From positions 208,411-272,410 of the forward strand of contig JAFUPV010000006.1 in assembly GCA_017472605.1 (NCBI GenBank): a DNA stretch of 64,000 bases, read 5' to 3'. This document shows positions 35,289 through 43,166 of the stretch, in pieces. The notes under the pieces were generated by a model. That model saw nothing but the letters and a program-made list of their open reading frames with translations, did no database searches and was not told where the DNA came from. A program made the translations under genes and the position numbers. How positions within the stretch are numbered: position 1 is the first letter of the stretch; each line of letters begins with the position of its first letter. This stretch comes from Lachnospiraceae bacterium. GTDB lineage: Bacteria; Bacillota; Clostridia; Lachnospirales; Lachnospiraceae.

Positions 35289-36841
35289 TCTTCCGTTACC
35301 AGATGTTCCACTCCATCCAGAACGACAGCATCACCGTCCTGACCGGTAATGACAACATTTCTAAGAACCGCTTCTTTCACATTTCCAAGAACAATTCCCT
35401 GTCTGCTTGCCGGCTCACAGCTTTCCATCATCGCCGCTGTACCTGTCTGGGCATCCTCTGCGTAGGTAATGGAAACCTGGTCAAACACAACCCGTTCGAT
35501 TTTCTGCTCCGGCAGCCCGTAGATATAGGCACCACAGAAATGGGCATTGCGGCAGACAATCCGTTCAAAGGACATGGTATCGATACGCGGCGTCCTCTCG
35601 TCCACCGGCAGCGCTTTCTTTGTTCCGACATATTCCGAATGACCGTCCGGATCGCAGAAATAGAAGCTGTTCACAACAAACGGCGCCTTCACACCGTCCA
35701 TCTCCAAATCAGCGAACACAATATCATCCAGCACGGAGTCCCTTCCTCTTCCTCTTCTTGTCTTGACACGGAGACCACGGTCTGTATTGATAAAACGGCA
35801 TTTTTCCACACGGAAATTCTTCACGCCTGCCGCAATTTCACTTCCCAGCGTCACCGCACCATGACCGTCACGCATCAGCGACTGACGGATCCGGATATCC
35901 TCACAGGGAACCTTAAACTTCTTACCCATGTAAATTTTTCCGGATTTCACAGCGATACAGTCATCTCCGACGGAGAAATAGACACCGATGATATCGACAT
36001 GCTTACAGGACTCCGGATCGCATCCGTCTGTATTATGCGAATTGGCCGGACCAAGAACTTTCATGTCAAGGAAGCGGATGTTCTCGCTGAAATACGGATG
36101 GAGATTCCATGCAGGCGAATTCTGCACGGTAATACCCTGTACAACAATGTTTTCACAATGATTCAGAAAAATCATCCGCGGTCTCCATGCACGGTTTCTT
36201 ACTTTACAGTTATTCCACCAGTTGGTAAAGTCCGCACGTCCGTCAATGGTTCCTTCGCCGCAGATCACAACATTTCTCACAGAAACACCTGTAATCAGAG
36301 ACGCAAAACAATCCAGCGGATTTCCTTCCCAGGAGCCAAGGTTATAGTATTCATTTTCCTTCTCATATTCAATCTGACCAGGCAGAATCGGAATCAGATC
36401 CCGGTCATAAATACCAAGAAGAGCAGCATCCTTTCCGATTTCGATCGTCAGATCACTCTTCAGAAAGAGATTTGTAACCGGGTAGTTACCGGCAGGAATA
36501 TATACTCTTCCATCCGGCGGGCAGCAGAGAATCGCCGCCTGAATCGCGTTTGTGTCATTATGTACGCCATCTCCAAACGCACCGAAAGCTCTGACATCAA
36601 GCGTGATCTGCTCCGTTCCTGTTACAGCCGTCTGTTCAAAACGTTCTTCTCCACGCGTTATAACAATGTTATATTCTGTATCCGGCTCTAGTCCGGTGAT
36701 TGTCTGAACCATTCGAACGGCCTCTCCCCAATGGCAGCCATTGACTGAAATTTCGTAGGGATCCGTCTCATAGATCCGTTCCTCCTCCAGTTCGATCGTA
36801 ATTCGTCTTGTTCCAGTCCAGAGAACATGAAATGCTAACAT
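35285..36841 (-). CDS. GH28 glycoside hydrolase, probable intracellular (exo-)polygalacturonase
   Basis: A right-handed beta-helix enzyme of 518 residues that would hydrolyse galacturonide or related pectic oligomers. All GH28 active-site motifs are present: HNTDG (D272), VGDDCIA (D293, D294), DGHG (H327) and RGLRVKT (R358-K360). The N-terminal 80 residues look like an Fn3-type beta domain. There is no signal peptide, so it acts on imported oligosaccharides. The start at 36841 lies 2 bp after the preceding stop with GGAGGT upstream. It is coupled to bioY and to an unknown upstream gene. The nearby kdgK fits a galacturonate route. Exo mode and exact substrate are inferred. Confidence 0.9.
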   Translation of the reverse strand: MLAFHVLWTGTRRITIELEEERIYETDPYEISVNGCHWGEAVRMVQTITGLEPDTEYNIVITRGEERFEQTAVTGTEQITLDVRAFGAFGDGVHNDTNAIQAAILCCPPDGRVYIPAGNYPVTNLFLKSDLTIEIGKDAALLGIYDRDLIPILPGQIEYEKENEYYNLGSWEGNPLDCFASLITGVSVRNVVICGEGTIDGRADFTNWWNNCKVRNRAWRPRMIFLNHCENIVVQGITVQNSPAWNLHPYFSENIRFLDMKVLGPANSHNTDGCDPESCKHVDIIGVYFSVGDDCIAVKSGKIYMGKKFKVPCEDIRIRQSLMRDGHGAVTLGSEIAAGVKNFRVEKCRFINTDRGLRVKTRRGRGRDSVLDDIVFADLEMDGVKAPFVVNSFYFCDPDGHSEYVGTKKALPVDERTPRIDTMSFERIVCRNAHFCGAYIYGLPEQKIERVVFDQVSITYAEDAQTGTAAMMESCEPASRQGIVLGNVKEAVLRNVVITGQDGDAVVLDGVEHLVTEE

Positions 36842-36843
36842 AG

Positions 36844-37344
36844 TTATCTTACCTCCATCCATTTTCCGACAGCTTCCCACAGTGCTTTCCCATCATCGGA
36901 CACCAGTTGATCCAGATCAATCGCCTGATAACGATCGACTAATAATAGAACATATTTATATGGTAATAAAACATTGTTCTTGCATGCAAGGGCCTCAGCA
37001 GCAAGAAAAACCATCTTTTCCTCCGGTGCAAGCTGATCGTAAATCAGGTTCAGGCGGACAAATTCTTCTTTGAACAGCGTCCGGATTCCATCCTGGTATT
37101 CGAACATTGCTTCAAACAGATTCTCCTTCGTCCTCATCAGTGCCAGAAGATACCAGCAGTCTCTCTTCTCCTGAGGAATGCCTTTCAGCTTCTGATAAAT
37201 GTCCTCATAATATTGTTTCGTTCCATAGGCAGTCTCATAGGCTGCATAATCCGGCAGATATTCACAGGCTGTTCTGCTGTCTGTAAACTCCATCTGCCTT
37301 GCCGCCAGATAGCGGCTTTCCAGTTCCTGCTTCGTTTGTTCCAT
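36844..37344 (-). CDS. Uncharacterised helical protein in the GH28-bioY operon
   Basis: A 166-residue soluble protein that I do not recognise. It looks all-alpha, rich in Tyr, Leu and Glu, with blocks such as YYEDIYQKLKGIPQEKRDCWY and FEAMFEYQDGIRTLFKEEF. No signal peptide, membrane span, cysteine cluster or catalytic motif is seen. Its stop is 2 bp from the GH28 ATG and the GH28 ribosome site lies inside it, so the two are tightly coupled. GAAGGAG precedes its own ATG. The promoter region carries a perfect 15-base palindrome. A regulatory or accessory role in pectic oligomer use is possible but unsupported. Confidence 0.78.
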   Translation of the reverse strand: MEQTKQELESRYLAARQMEFTDSRTACEYLPDYAAYETAYGTKQYYEDIYQKLKGIPQEKRDCWYLLALMRTKENLFEAMFEYQDGIRTLFKEEFVRLNLIYDQLAPEEKMVFLAAEALACKNNVLLPYKYVLLLVDRYQAIDLDQLVSDDGKALWEAVGKWMEVR

Positions 37345-37374
37345 TGAAAATCGACTCCTTCTTTTTCTGATTAA

Positions 37375-37389
37375 CTGGACAGTGTCCAG
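37375..37389. promoter_or_regulatory. Perfect palindrome (operator candidate) before the GH28 operon
   Basis: CTGGACA-C-TGTCCAG (minus strand) is a perfect 15-base dyad 31-45 bp before the first start codon. It lies just downstream of a weak promoter (-10 TATAGC at 37397-37402, with a poor -35). GGACAnTGTCC-type sites are typical of TetR-family repressors; no such regulator is encoded nearby. Confidence 0.6.
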
Positions 37390-37453
37390 CTTCTGTGCTA
37401 TAATTACATTTTGATACTACGGTCACAGGCGTAGTTCCTGCTTGGGTTTCCTT

Positions 37454-38284
37454 TTATTGAAAAAGCCATTCCATCATTTCATGATGAACGTAAAGGGATC
37501 CGCGGCCGTAACCGAGCCGGATATCCGGTTTCTTGCTTCCATGAAAGTCCGATCCGCCGGTCACTTTCAGACCAAATTCAGCTGCAATTGATCGAAGTTT
37601 TCGTTCCTGGTCCTGCGTGTGAGTCGTGTAAACAGCTTCCAGACCTTCCAGACCATATCCCATCAGCTCAAGAATCAGCTTTTTTAACTGAGGAACGGGC
37701 AGCTTATACTGCCACGGATGAGCAAGAACCGGATGACCGTTTCCGCGGCGGATGCAGGATACCGCTTCCTGACAGCTGATTGTTTTTTTGGCAAGATAAC
37801 ATGGTCTTCCTGGACCAAGATACCGGTCAAAGGCCTCTTTCATGGAAGAGACCGATCCTTTTTCCAGAAGATATTCGGCAAAGTGAGCTCTTGTAATCAC
37901 CGATTTCGGATATCTGGCGGCAAACTCTTCTTTTTCTACGGGAAGACCGCAGGCAATCATCCGGTCAAGCATCGCCTGATTCCGGCGGTCACGTTCCTGG
38001 CGGTAATGCTCCAGCTGCCAAAGAAATTCCGGCTGATCAATGTCCGGATTCAAACCAAGAATATGAATGTCCTGACCGCCATAGACAGCAGACAGCTCAA
38101 TTCCAGGGATCACCTGGATTCCATACCGCCTTCCGGCTTCCATCGCTTCACGAACGCCATCAATGGTATCATGATCTGTCAGGGCAAACGCTGTCACCTG
38201 ATTCCTGACTGCCTCTTGGGCCAGTTCTTCCGGCGAAAAGGAGCCGTCGGAATAGTCAGAATGTACATGAAGATCAATACGCAT
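37454..38284 (-). CDS. PHP-domain metal-dependent phosphoesterase (TrpH/YciV, RNase AM-like)
   Basis: A 276-residue PHP protein with the metal-binding series DLHVHSDYSDGS, ALTDHDT, PGIELSA, HILGL, ITRAHFAEYL, LAHPW and GGSDFHG. The set is complete, so it should be active with three metals. Characterised YciV relatives degrade 5' ends of RNA and 3',5'-bisnucleotides, but the substrate here is unproven. The start at 38284 has AAGGAG upstream. The -10-like sequences TATATT/AATATA at about 38310 could serve both this gene and the divergent membrane protein gene. Confidence 0.88.
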   Translation of the reverse strand: MRIDLHVHSDYSDGSFSPEELAQEAVRNQVTAFALTDHDTIDGVREAMEAGRRYGIQVIPGIELSAVYGGQDIHILGLNPDIDQPEFLWQLEHYRQERDRRNQAMLDRMIACGLPVEKEEFAARYPKSVITRAHFAEYLLEKGSVSSMKEAFDRYLGPGRPCYLAKKTISCQEAVSCIRRGNGHPVLAHPWQYKLPVPQLKKLILELMGYGLEGLEAVYTTHTQDQERKLRSIAAEFGLKVTGGSDFHGSKKPDIRLGYGRGSLYVHHEMMEWLFQ

Positions 38285-38332
38285 AGCAAACTCCTTTCCG
38301 AAGTTTTCTAATATATTTTATTGGAGGTACTC

Positions 38333-39631
38333 ATGAAAAAAACAGTAAAACATTGTTCCTTTTTAACAGCCGTGTTCCTTCTCGCCTCGTCCGTAACCGG
38401 ATTTGCGGAAACAGCATCCAATGTCACGCTTATGGATGCAGCAATCTCTGCTTCTGAGGATGTCACAGTTTCAAGAGAAGCTGTACTCGACTATCCAGCC
38501 GGTCAATGGACGATGAATTATCAGCTGACCAACAACGGAACGAACGAAGCTGTCTGCTATGTGGAAATCCCGGTCAGCAGCACCCTTGCCGGAAGCCATC
38601 AGGCGCTCTATACGGCATCACAGATCAATGAGTCCGGCGAATCCACTCCCCTTACCAACCAGACCTGGTTCACCCCTCTGTTTTCTTCAGCCGGAATTTC
38701 GGAAGAAACCATTTCCGCGGAACAGCTGCGTGAATTCAGTTCTATGACCATTGACATGCCAGTGGAAGCCGGAACTCTTTACACCATCGATGCCAGGCAG
38801 CCGCTGCAAGCCGCAGCTCCATTGTTTACCATTACTGCTCTGACCGAAGAAAGCTGCCAGATCTACCCGATTGGATGCAGCTACACAGCTAGTGAGGGAA
38901 CCTACCAGATTTCCCTGAACAAAGGGCAGGAAACCGGATATCTCTTTCTCATCGGCGAGGAGGGGAATGACTTTTCCATGGAGGAAGCTTCCGAGTCCGA
39001 TTTTCTGATCACTGCAAACGATTCGTCGCTGGAGAATTTTATCCATCTGAGCTGTGAGATTTTCCTGAACCAGACGCCGATGGAAGCTCCCATCACCAAA
39101 GAACTGCTTGCTGACCATCTCGCATCCTATCTTAACAGCAGTGCGGTGACCGTTTCTCTCGATCTGGTTCCCTCTCTTCAGTGGCTTGTAAAACAGCAGC
39201 TCTTTGAAGTGTACTCCTACAAAGTTGTGCTGCAGCCGCAGGAAACAGCCACTGTCTCTATTGTAAGAAACTGCGAGCTTCCTGTCAATGCTGTTTTTAT
39301 CAATCCGGTCCTTACAAACAACGGAAAGAAGCTGGAAACCAATACCATTTCCATCCGCTTCCCGGATGAATATACCGGTGCTTCCCTTCGAAAAGCAAAA
39401 GGGAAATTCGATAAGGAAACAGCTGTGTTTACTCTCACAGATACTTCCGACGGCACCTATCAGATTGTACTGAACAAAACACCGATCTGGGAGATCAGTT
39501 TCCGCTACATCGTTCCAATGTCAGCAGCAATGGCTGTTTTCCTTGGAATCTGTCTGATTTCCTATCTGGGACGAAAAAAAGCACAGACAGAGAAGGAAAA
39601 CGGTTCTCCAAAGAATAATGAAAAGAAATAA
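38333..39631 (+). CDS. Signal-peptide, C-terminally anchored surface protein of unknown function
   Basis: A 432-residue protein that I cannot assign to a family. It begins with a clear signal peptide (MKKTVKHCSFLTAVFLLASS then VTGFAE, cleavage about residue 24). About 360 extracellular residues rich in Thr, Ser and Glu follow, in beta-like patterns. One membrane span lies near the end (YIVPMSAAMAVFLGICLISYLG), followed by a basic cytoplasmic tail. No LPXTG motif is present. The start at 38333 has GGAGG 5 bases before it; an in-frame TTG at 38321 is less likely. It is divergent from the PHP gene and convergent with the SNF2 gene, and is one of few plus-strand genes. A surface sensor or adhesion role is only a guess. 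Confidence 0.85.
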   Translation: MKKTVKHCSFLTAVFLLASSVTGFAETASNVTLMDAAISASEDVTVSREAVLDYPAGQWTMNYQLTNNGTNEAVCYVEIPVSSTLAGSHQALYTASQINESGESTPLTNQTWFTPLFSSAGISEETISAEQLREFSSMTIDMPVEAGTLYTIDARQPLQAAAPLFTITALTEESCQIYPIGCSYTASEGTYQISLNKGQETGYLFLIGEEGNDFSMEEASESDFLITANDSSLENFIHLSCEIFLNQTPMEAPITKELLADHLASYLNSSAVTVSLDLVPSLQWLVKQQLFEVYSYKVVLQPQETATVSIVRNCELPVNAVFINPVLTNNGKKLETNTISIRFPDEYTGASLRKAKGKFDKETAVFTLTDTSDGTYQIVLNKTPIWEISFRYIVPMSAAMAVFLGICLISYLGRKKAQTEKENGSPKNNEKK

Positions 39632-39632
39632 C

Positions 39633-39715
39633 AAAAAGCAGGAAGGTTCTGCCTTGTCTCCTCTTACCGGACAATCCGGTAAGAAGAGATCTGGCACATC
39701 TTCCTGCCTTTTCTT
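39633..39715. terminator. Compound bidirectional terminator between convergent genes
   Basis: An outer stem GCAGGAAG/CTTCCTGC encloses an inner 15-bp stem with one wobble (39657-39671 with 39675-39689, core CTTACCGGA/TCCGGTAAG). T-rich sequence follows on the plus strand and A-rich sequence precedes it, so it can serve both the membrane protein and the SNF2 gene. Confidence 0.85.
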
Positions 39716-42700
39716 TTATGTCGCACTGCCCAAATCCTGACTTTCCTCTCCGGATATTAAGTCCATCAGCTCCTCCTGAGACATGGCGGCCAGACTGGTA
39801 AAATCAGCTGCCAGAATATCTTCCGACAATTCCCGTTTCTCCTCCTGAAGCTTCAGGATACTTTCCTCCAGCGTATCTCTGGCAATGAGCCGATACACAG
39901 TAACTGATTTTTCCTGACCAATCCGGTGGGCACGGTCGGTTGCCTGATTCTGAGCCGCCACGTTCCACCAGGGATCGTAATGGATTACAATATCTGCGGC
40001 AGTCAGGTTCAGTCCGGTTCCTCCTGCTTTCAGAGAAATCAGAAACACAGGAATTGCTTCCGTCTGAAACTGATTGACCAGTTCAATCCGCGCTTCTTTC
40101 GAGGTACTTCCTGTCAGCGTCAGATGTACAATGCCAAGCTCTGTCAGCCGTCTGCTGATAATCGCAAGCATAGACGTAAACTGTGAAAACAGAAGTACCT
40201 TATGATCGGAATCAACCGCACGTGTTACCAGCTCCAGACAGGTCTCCAGCTTTGCAGAACCGCCATGATAGGATTCAAAGCAAAGCGAGGGATCGCAGCA
40301 GATCTGGCGAAGCCTTGTCAGCTGTGCCAGAACTTTCATACGGTTCTCCTGATAGGGAACACTGCCTTCTGACAGCTGATCCTTCAATTCAAGAAACGCG
40401 GCCTGATACAGCTTCTTCTGTGTTCCTTCCAGTCCGGAATAAACAACGCGTTCGTTTTTCTCCGGCAGATCCATCAGCACATCCTTCTTTCTGCGCCGCA
40501 GAATAAACGGAGAAACCATCTTCTTCAGCCGATCCATCGGCTCTCTGTTTTCGTCTCCGGCCTGCTCAAACAGCAGATGAAACCGGTTGTAATGAAACAG
40601 GTATCCCGGCATCAGAAAATCAAAGATGCTCCACAGTTCACTGAGCCGGTTTTCAATGGGAGTGCCGGTCAGGGCCATCCGGTATTCCGATCGGATCAAT
40701 TTGACGGCTTTTGCGTTCATAGTCGTGTGATTTTTGATATACTGAGCCTCATCCAGAATCTGATAATAAAACTGGCAGGTCCGATACACATCCAGATCAC
40801 GGCGCACCAGGTCGTAGGAAGTAACCAGCACATCATAGTCGCGGTATGCTTCCAGAAGCTTTTCCCGTTCAAATGCCGGACCGCTGACAACAAGGCATTT
40901 CAGTTCCGGTGCAAACGTCCTAAGCTCACTCTGCCAGTTGTAGATCAGCGATGCGGGACAGATGATCAGTGAGGTTCTTCCTTCCTGCCTGTCTGCCAGA
41001 AGAAGGGTGATCATCTGAATTGTTTTTCCAAGGCCCATGTCATCTGCCAAAATACCGCCGAAACGGTAGCTCTGCAGTGTTTTCATCCAGCCATAACCAT
41101 ATTTCTGATAGGCGTGAAGAACCGGATCCATTTGCGGCGGTACCGGATGTTCCTGAGGCCTTGCCTGCCTCATCCGGTCAATCATCTCTTCAAAATCATG
41201 GCTTTCCTCAACCACAAGTCTGTTCTGGTTCTGAAACAGGCTGTCCAGATACATGCCATGCCAGGCATCCAGCTGCACACTGGTCAGATCAGCCGCCGGA
41301 TCTTCCTGCCAGACTCCCTGTGCCAGTTCGTTAAACGCATCGGAAAGACCGGATTCCAGACGAACAAGATCGCCATTGGAAAAACGGTGGTATCTCTTTT
41401 TCTGTCGATAACTTTGCAGAAGTCCGGAAAGTTCCAGCCGATCCATCCCTTCACTGTCAAAGGAGAGCTGCATCATGTCCTCGACAAAGGTCATCCCAAC
41501 ACGGATCATTGGTGCCTGCTTCACCTGAATGCGCTGAACTGCATCTGTCATGTAGACGTCGCCAAGAACCTTCAGTTCTTCAATTCCCTGCTGCATGAAC
41601 AGATACAGGCCTTCCTCATCTTCCATGATCATGGTTCCGCGAACATCCCTGTAATGGAAATATCTGGTCAGAACATCATGGATTTGTTTTTCCTTTTCTT
41701 TATCTCTTAAAATCCTGGAAGGCACCTCATCCGTCAGCACCGGATTAAACGAAAAACTGCCATACCGTTCCTCGCAGGTCAGTGTCAGCTCCAGTCCCGG
41801 TGTCATATCAAGGAAAAAGCTTGCTTCCAGAACCGGCGAATCATAAGCTTCCATGTTAATGTTTTGAAAATCAACCGGCAGATGGCGCTCCAAAAACGGA
41901 AGAACATGACGTTTAAACATCGGCATATCGCGGCCGCTGATGTCCACATGTCCAGGCTTTGGCCAGGCGCGGTTGAGTACAGCGTAAAAAAAGGGCCTAA
42001 GATCCTGGCTGAATTCCTCGCTGCAGCAATACACCTGATGATCATGGAACAGATACATCCGTTTTCTGCCAAATACAGCTTTCCAGTTATCCGCTATGCC
42101 GACGTGGGCTCCGTTTCCTCTCGCCGCAATCTGAATCTGTGGTGCTCCGTTTCCATGGATCACATCCAGCGGTCCGATGCTTCTGTTTTCCGGCTGGTAG
42201 TCCGCACCGGTTTTCTCCAGAAGCTCCATGTATTCATCTACATAGGATTCTTCCAGATCCAGCGCACGGATTTTTTCTGCGTAGACAGTAAGACCATTGG
42301 CCGAACCGGACCGGTGATGAAGATAGGTTTCCAGCTGAAGACAGATCATCCGCACAAGACGCAAGGAGTTCTCATCATAGGAATTCTCATGGTTTTCAAC
42401 CGTCAGCGCTTTTCCCAGTTCCAGCATTTCTCCATTCTGAAAGCCGCGCATAAACGCCTGAAGGTCACGCAGAACATAAAGCCGGTCATATCCGACCCGA
42501 AATTCCATCTGAAAATGTTTCCCTTCACAGATCAGTTTCGGAACGATCCGAAGCTTTCTGGCTGCCGACAGAGACAAAAGAAGCTGCTTTCCCTGCTCAT
42601 CGGTTCTGGGCAGCCGCTTCTTCTCATAGCGATTCAGCAGCAGAGTCGCTGCCGGTGAGGTATGTACCTCCTCTTCGGCAGCATTACCGCTGCTGATATA

Positions 42701-42979
42701 CTGAAATAAAAGCGCTGCCCTGTGTCTGCACAGACCAGGAACACGATCATACTCACCGCAGCTGCAGGCTGATTCTTCAATCGTATCATTGAACAGCGTG
42801 ACCGTGGATTCGTACTGTCGGCTCAGGTCACGAACACTGCCGGAAAGCACCACATCCTTACCGGCTGCATTTCTCGTGATGGTAAGACTGACCTGCATCC
42901 GGTGATAAAGAGCACGTCCCTTCTGATATTCAAGAAAATTCACCGATTCTTTTTGTATCATCTCACTGGTAATCCCCAT
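39716..42979 (-). CDS. SWIM-domain SNF2/RapA-like DEAD/DEAH helicase
   Basis: A 1087-residue Swi2/Snf2 ATPase that probably remodels nucleic acid-protein complexes. An N-terminal SWIM zinc site (C72, C74, C84, H86 in CSCGEYDRVPGLCRHR) is followed by a bacterial SNF2 N-terminal region (DUF3670/SNF2_assoc type). The helicase then shows GILADDMGLGKTIQMI, IICPASLIYNW, DEAQYIKNH, MALTGTPIENRLSELWSIF, SLKAGGTGLNLTAAD and DRAHRIGQEKSVTVYRLI. The start at 42979 has GGAGG upstream. It stands alone between argS and a convergent gene. Similar proteins are widespread in Clostridia and their physiological target is unknown. No restriction, methylase or other defence genes are adjacent. Confidence 0.92.
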   Translation of the reverse strand: MGITSEMIQKESVNFLEYQKGRALYHRMQVSLTITRNAAGKDVVLSGSVRDLSRQYESTVTLFNDTIEESACSCGEYDRVPGLCRHRAALLFQYISSGNAAEEEVHTSPAATLLLNRYEKKRLPRTDEQGKQLLLSLSAARKLRIVPKLICEGKHFQMEFRVGYDRLYVLRDLQAFMRGFQNGEMLELGKALTVENHENSYDENSLRLVRMICLQLETYLHHRSGSANGLTVYAEKIRALDLEESYVDEYMELLEKTGADYQPENRSIGPLDVIHGNGAPQIQIAARGNGAHVGIADNWKAVFGRKRMYLFHDHQVYCCSEEFSQDLRPFFYAVLNRAWPKPGHVDISGRDMPMFKRHVLPFLERHLPVDFQNINMEAYDSPVLEASFFLDMTPGLELTLTCEERYGSFSFNPVLTDEVPSRILRDKEKEKQIHDVLTRYFHYRDVRGTMIMEDEEGLYLFMQQGIEELKVLGDVYMTDAVQRIQVKQAPMIRVGMTFVEDMMQLSFDSEGMDRLELSGLLQSYRQKKRYHRFSNGDLVRLESGLSDAFNELAQGVWQEDPAADLTSVQLDAWHGMYLDSLFQNQNRLVVEESHDFEEMIDRMRQARPQEHPVPPQMDPVLHAYQKYGYGWMKTLQSYRFGGILADDMGLGKTIQMITLLLADRQEGRTSLIICPASLIYNWQSELRTFAPELKCLVVSGPAFEREKLLEAYRDYDVLVTSYDLVRRDLDVYRTCQFYYQILDEAQYIKNHTTMNAKAVKLIRSEYRMALTGTPIENRLSELWSIFDFLMPGYLFHYNRFHLLFEQAGDENREPMDRLKKMVSPFILRRRKKDVLMDLPEKNERVVYSGLEGTQKKLYQAAFLELKDQLSEGSVPYQENRMKVLAQLTRLRQICCDPSLCFESYHGGSAKLETCLELVTRAVDSDHKVLLFSQFTSMLAIISRRLTELGIVHLTLTGSTSKEARIELVNQFQTEAIPVFLISLKAGGTGLNLTAADIVIHYDPWWNVAAQNQATDRAHRIGQEKSVTVYRLIARDTLEESILKLQEEKRELSEDILAADFTSLAAMSQEELMDLISGEESQDLGSAT

Positions 42980-43120
42980 AGCAACTGCCCTCCACATCTT
43001 TCAATCCGACCGAACATATCAGAGCCGTGTTCGACTGGTTGAAACAACAACGAGAAGAAACTCGTTATTCACATACATCCGTTGGCCGTGTTGCCGGAAC
43101 ATCCGTCGGATGCAGAAACA

Positions 43121-43151
43121 ACCCTCAGCAGATATCATATCCGCTGAGGGT
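43121..43151 (-). terminator. Probable terminator after argS
   Basis: ACCCTCAGC pairs with GCTGAGGGT around a 13-base loop, 16 bases past the argS stop, and is followed on the minus strand by TGTTTCTG. The U-tract is weak. A second perfect palindrome CATCCG-T-CGGATG follows at 43100-43112. Confidence 0.6.
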
Positions 43152-43166
43152 AACCCTTGACTTTTA

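Noticed and set aside
39716-42979. Defence island around the SNF2 helicase
   Set aside because: Flanking genes are argS, an unknown membrane protein and a PHP esterase; no nuclease, methylase or other defence gene is present.
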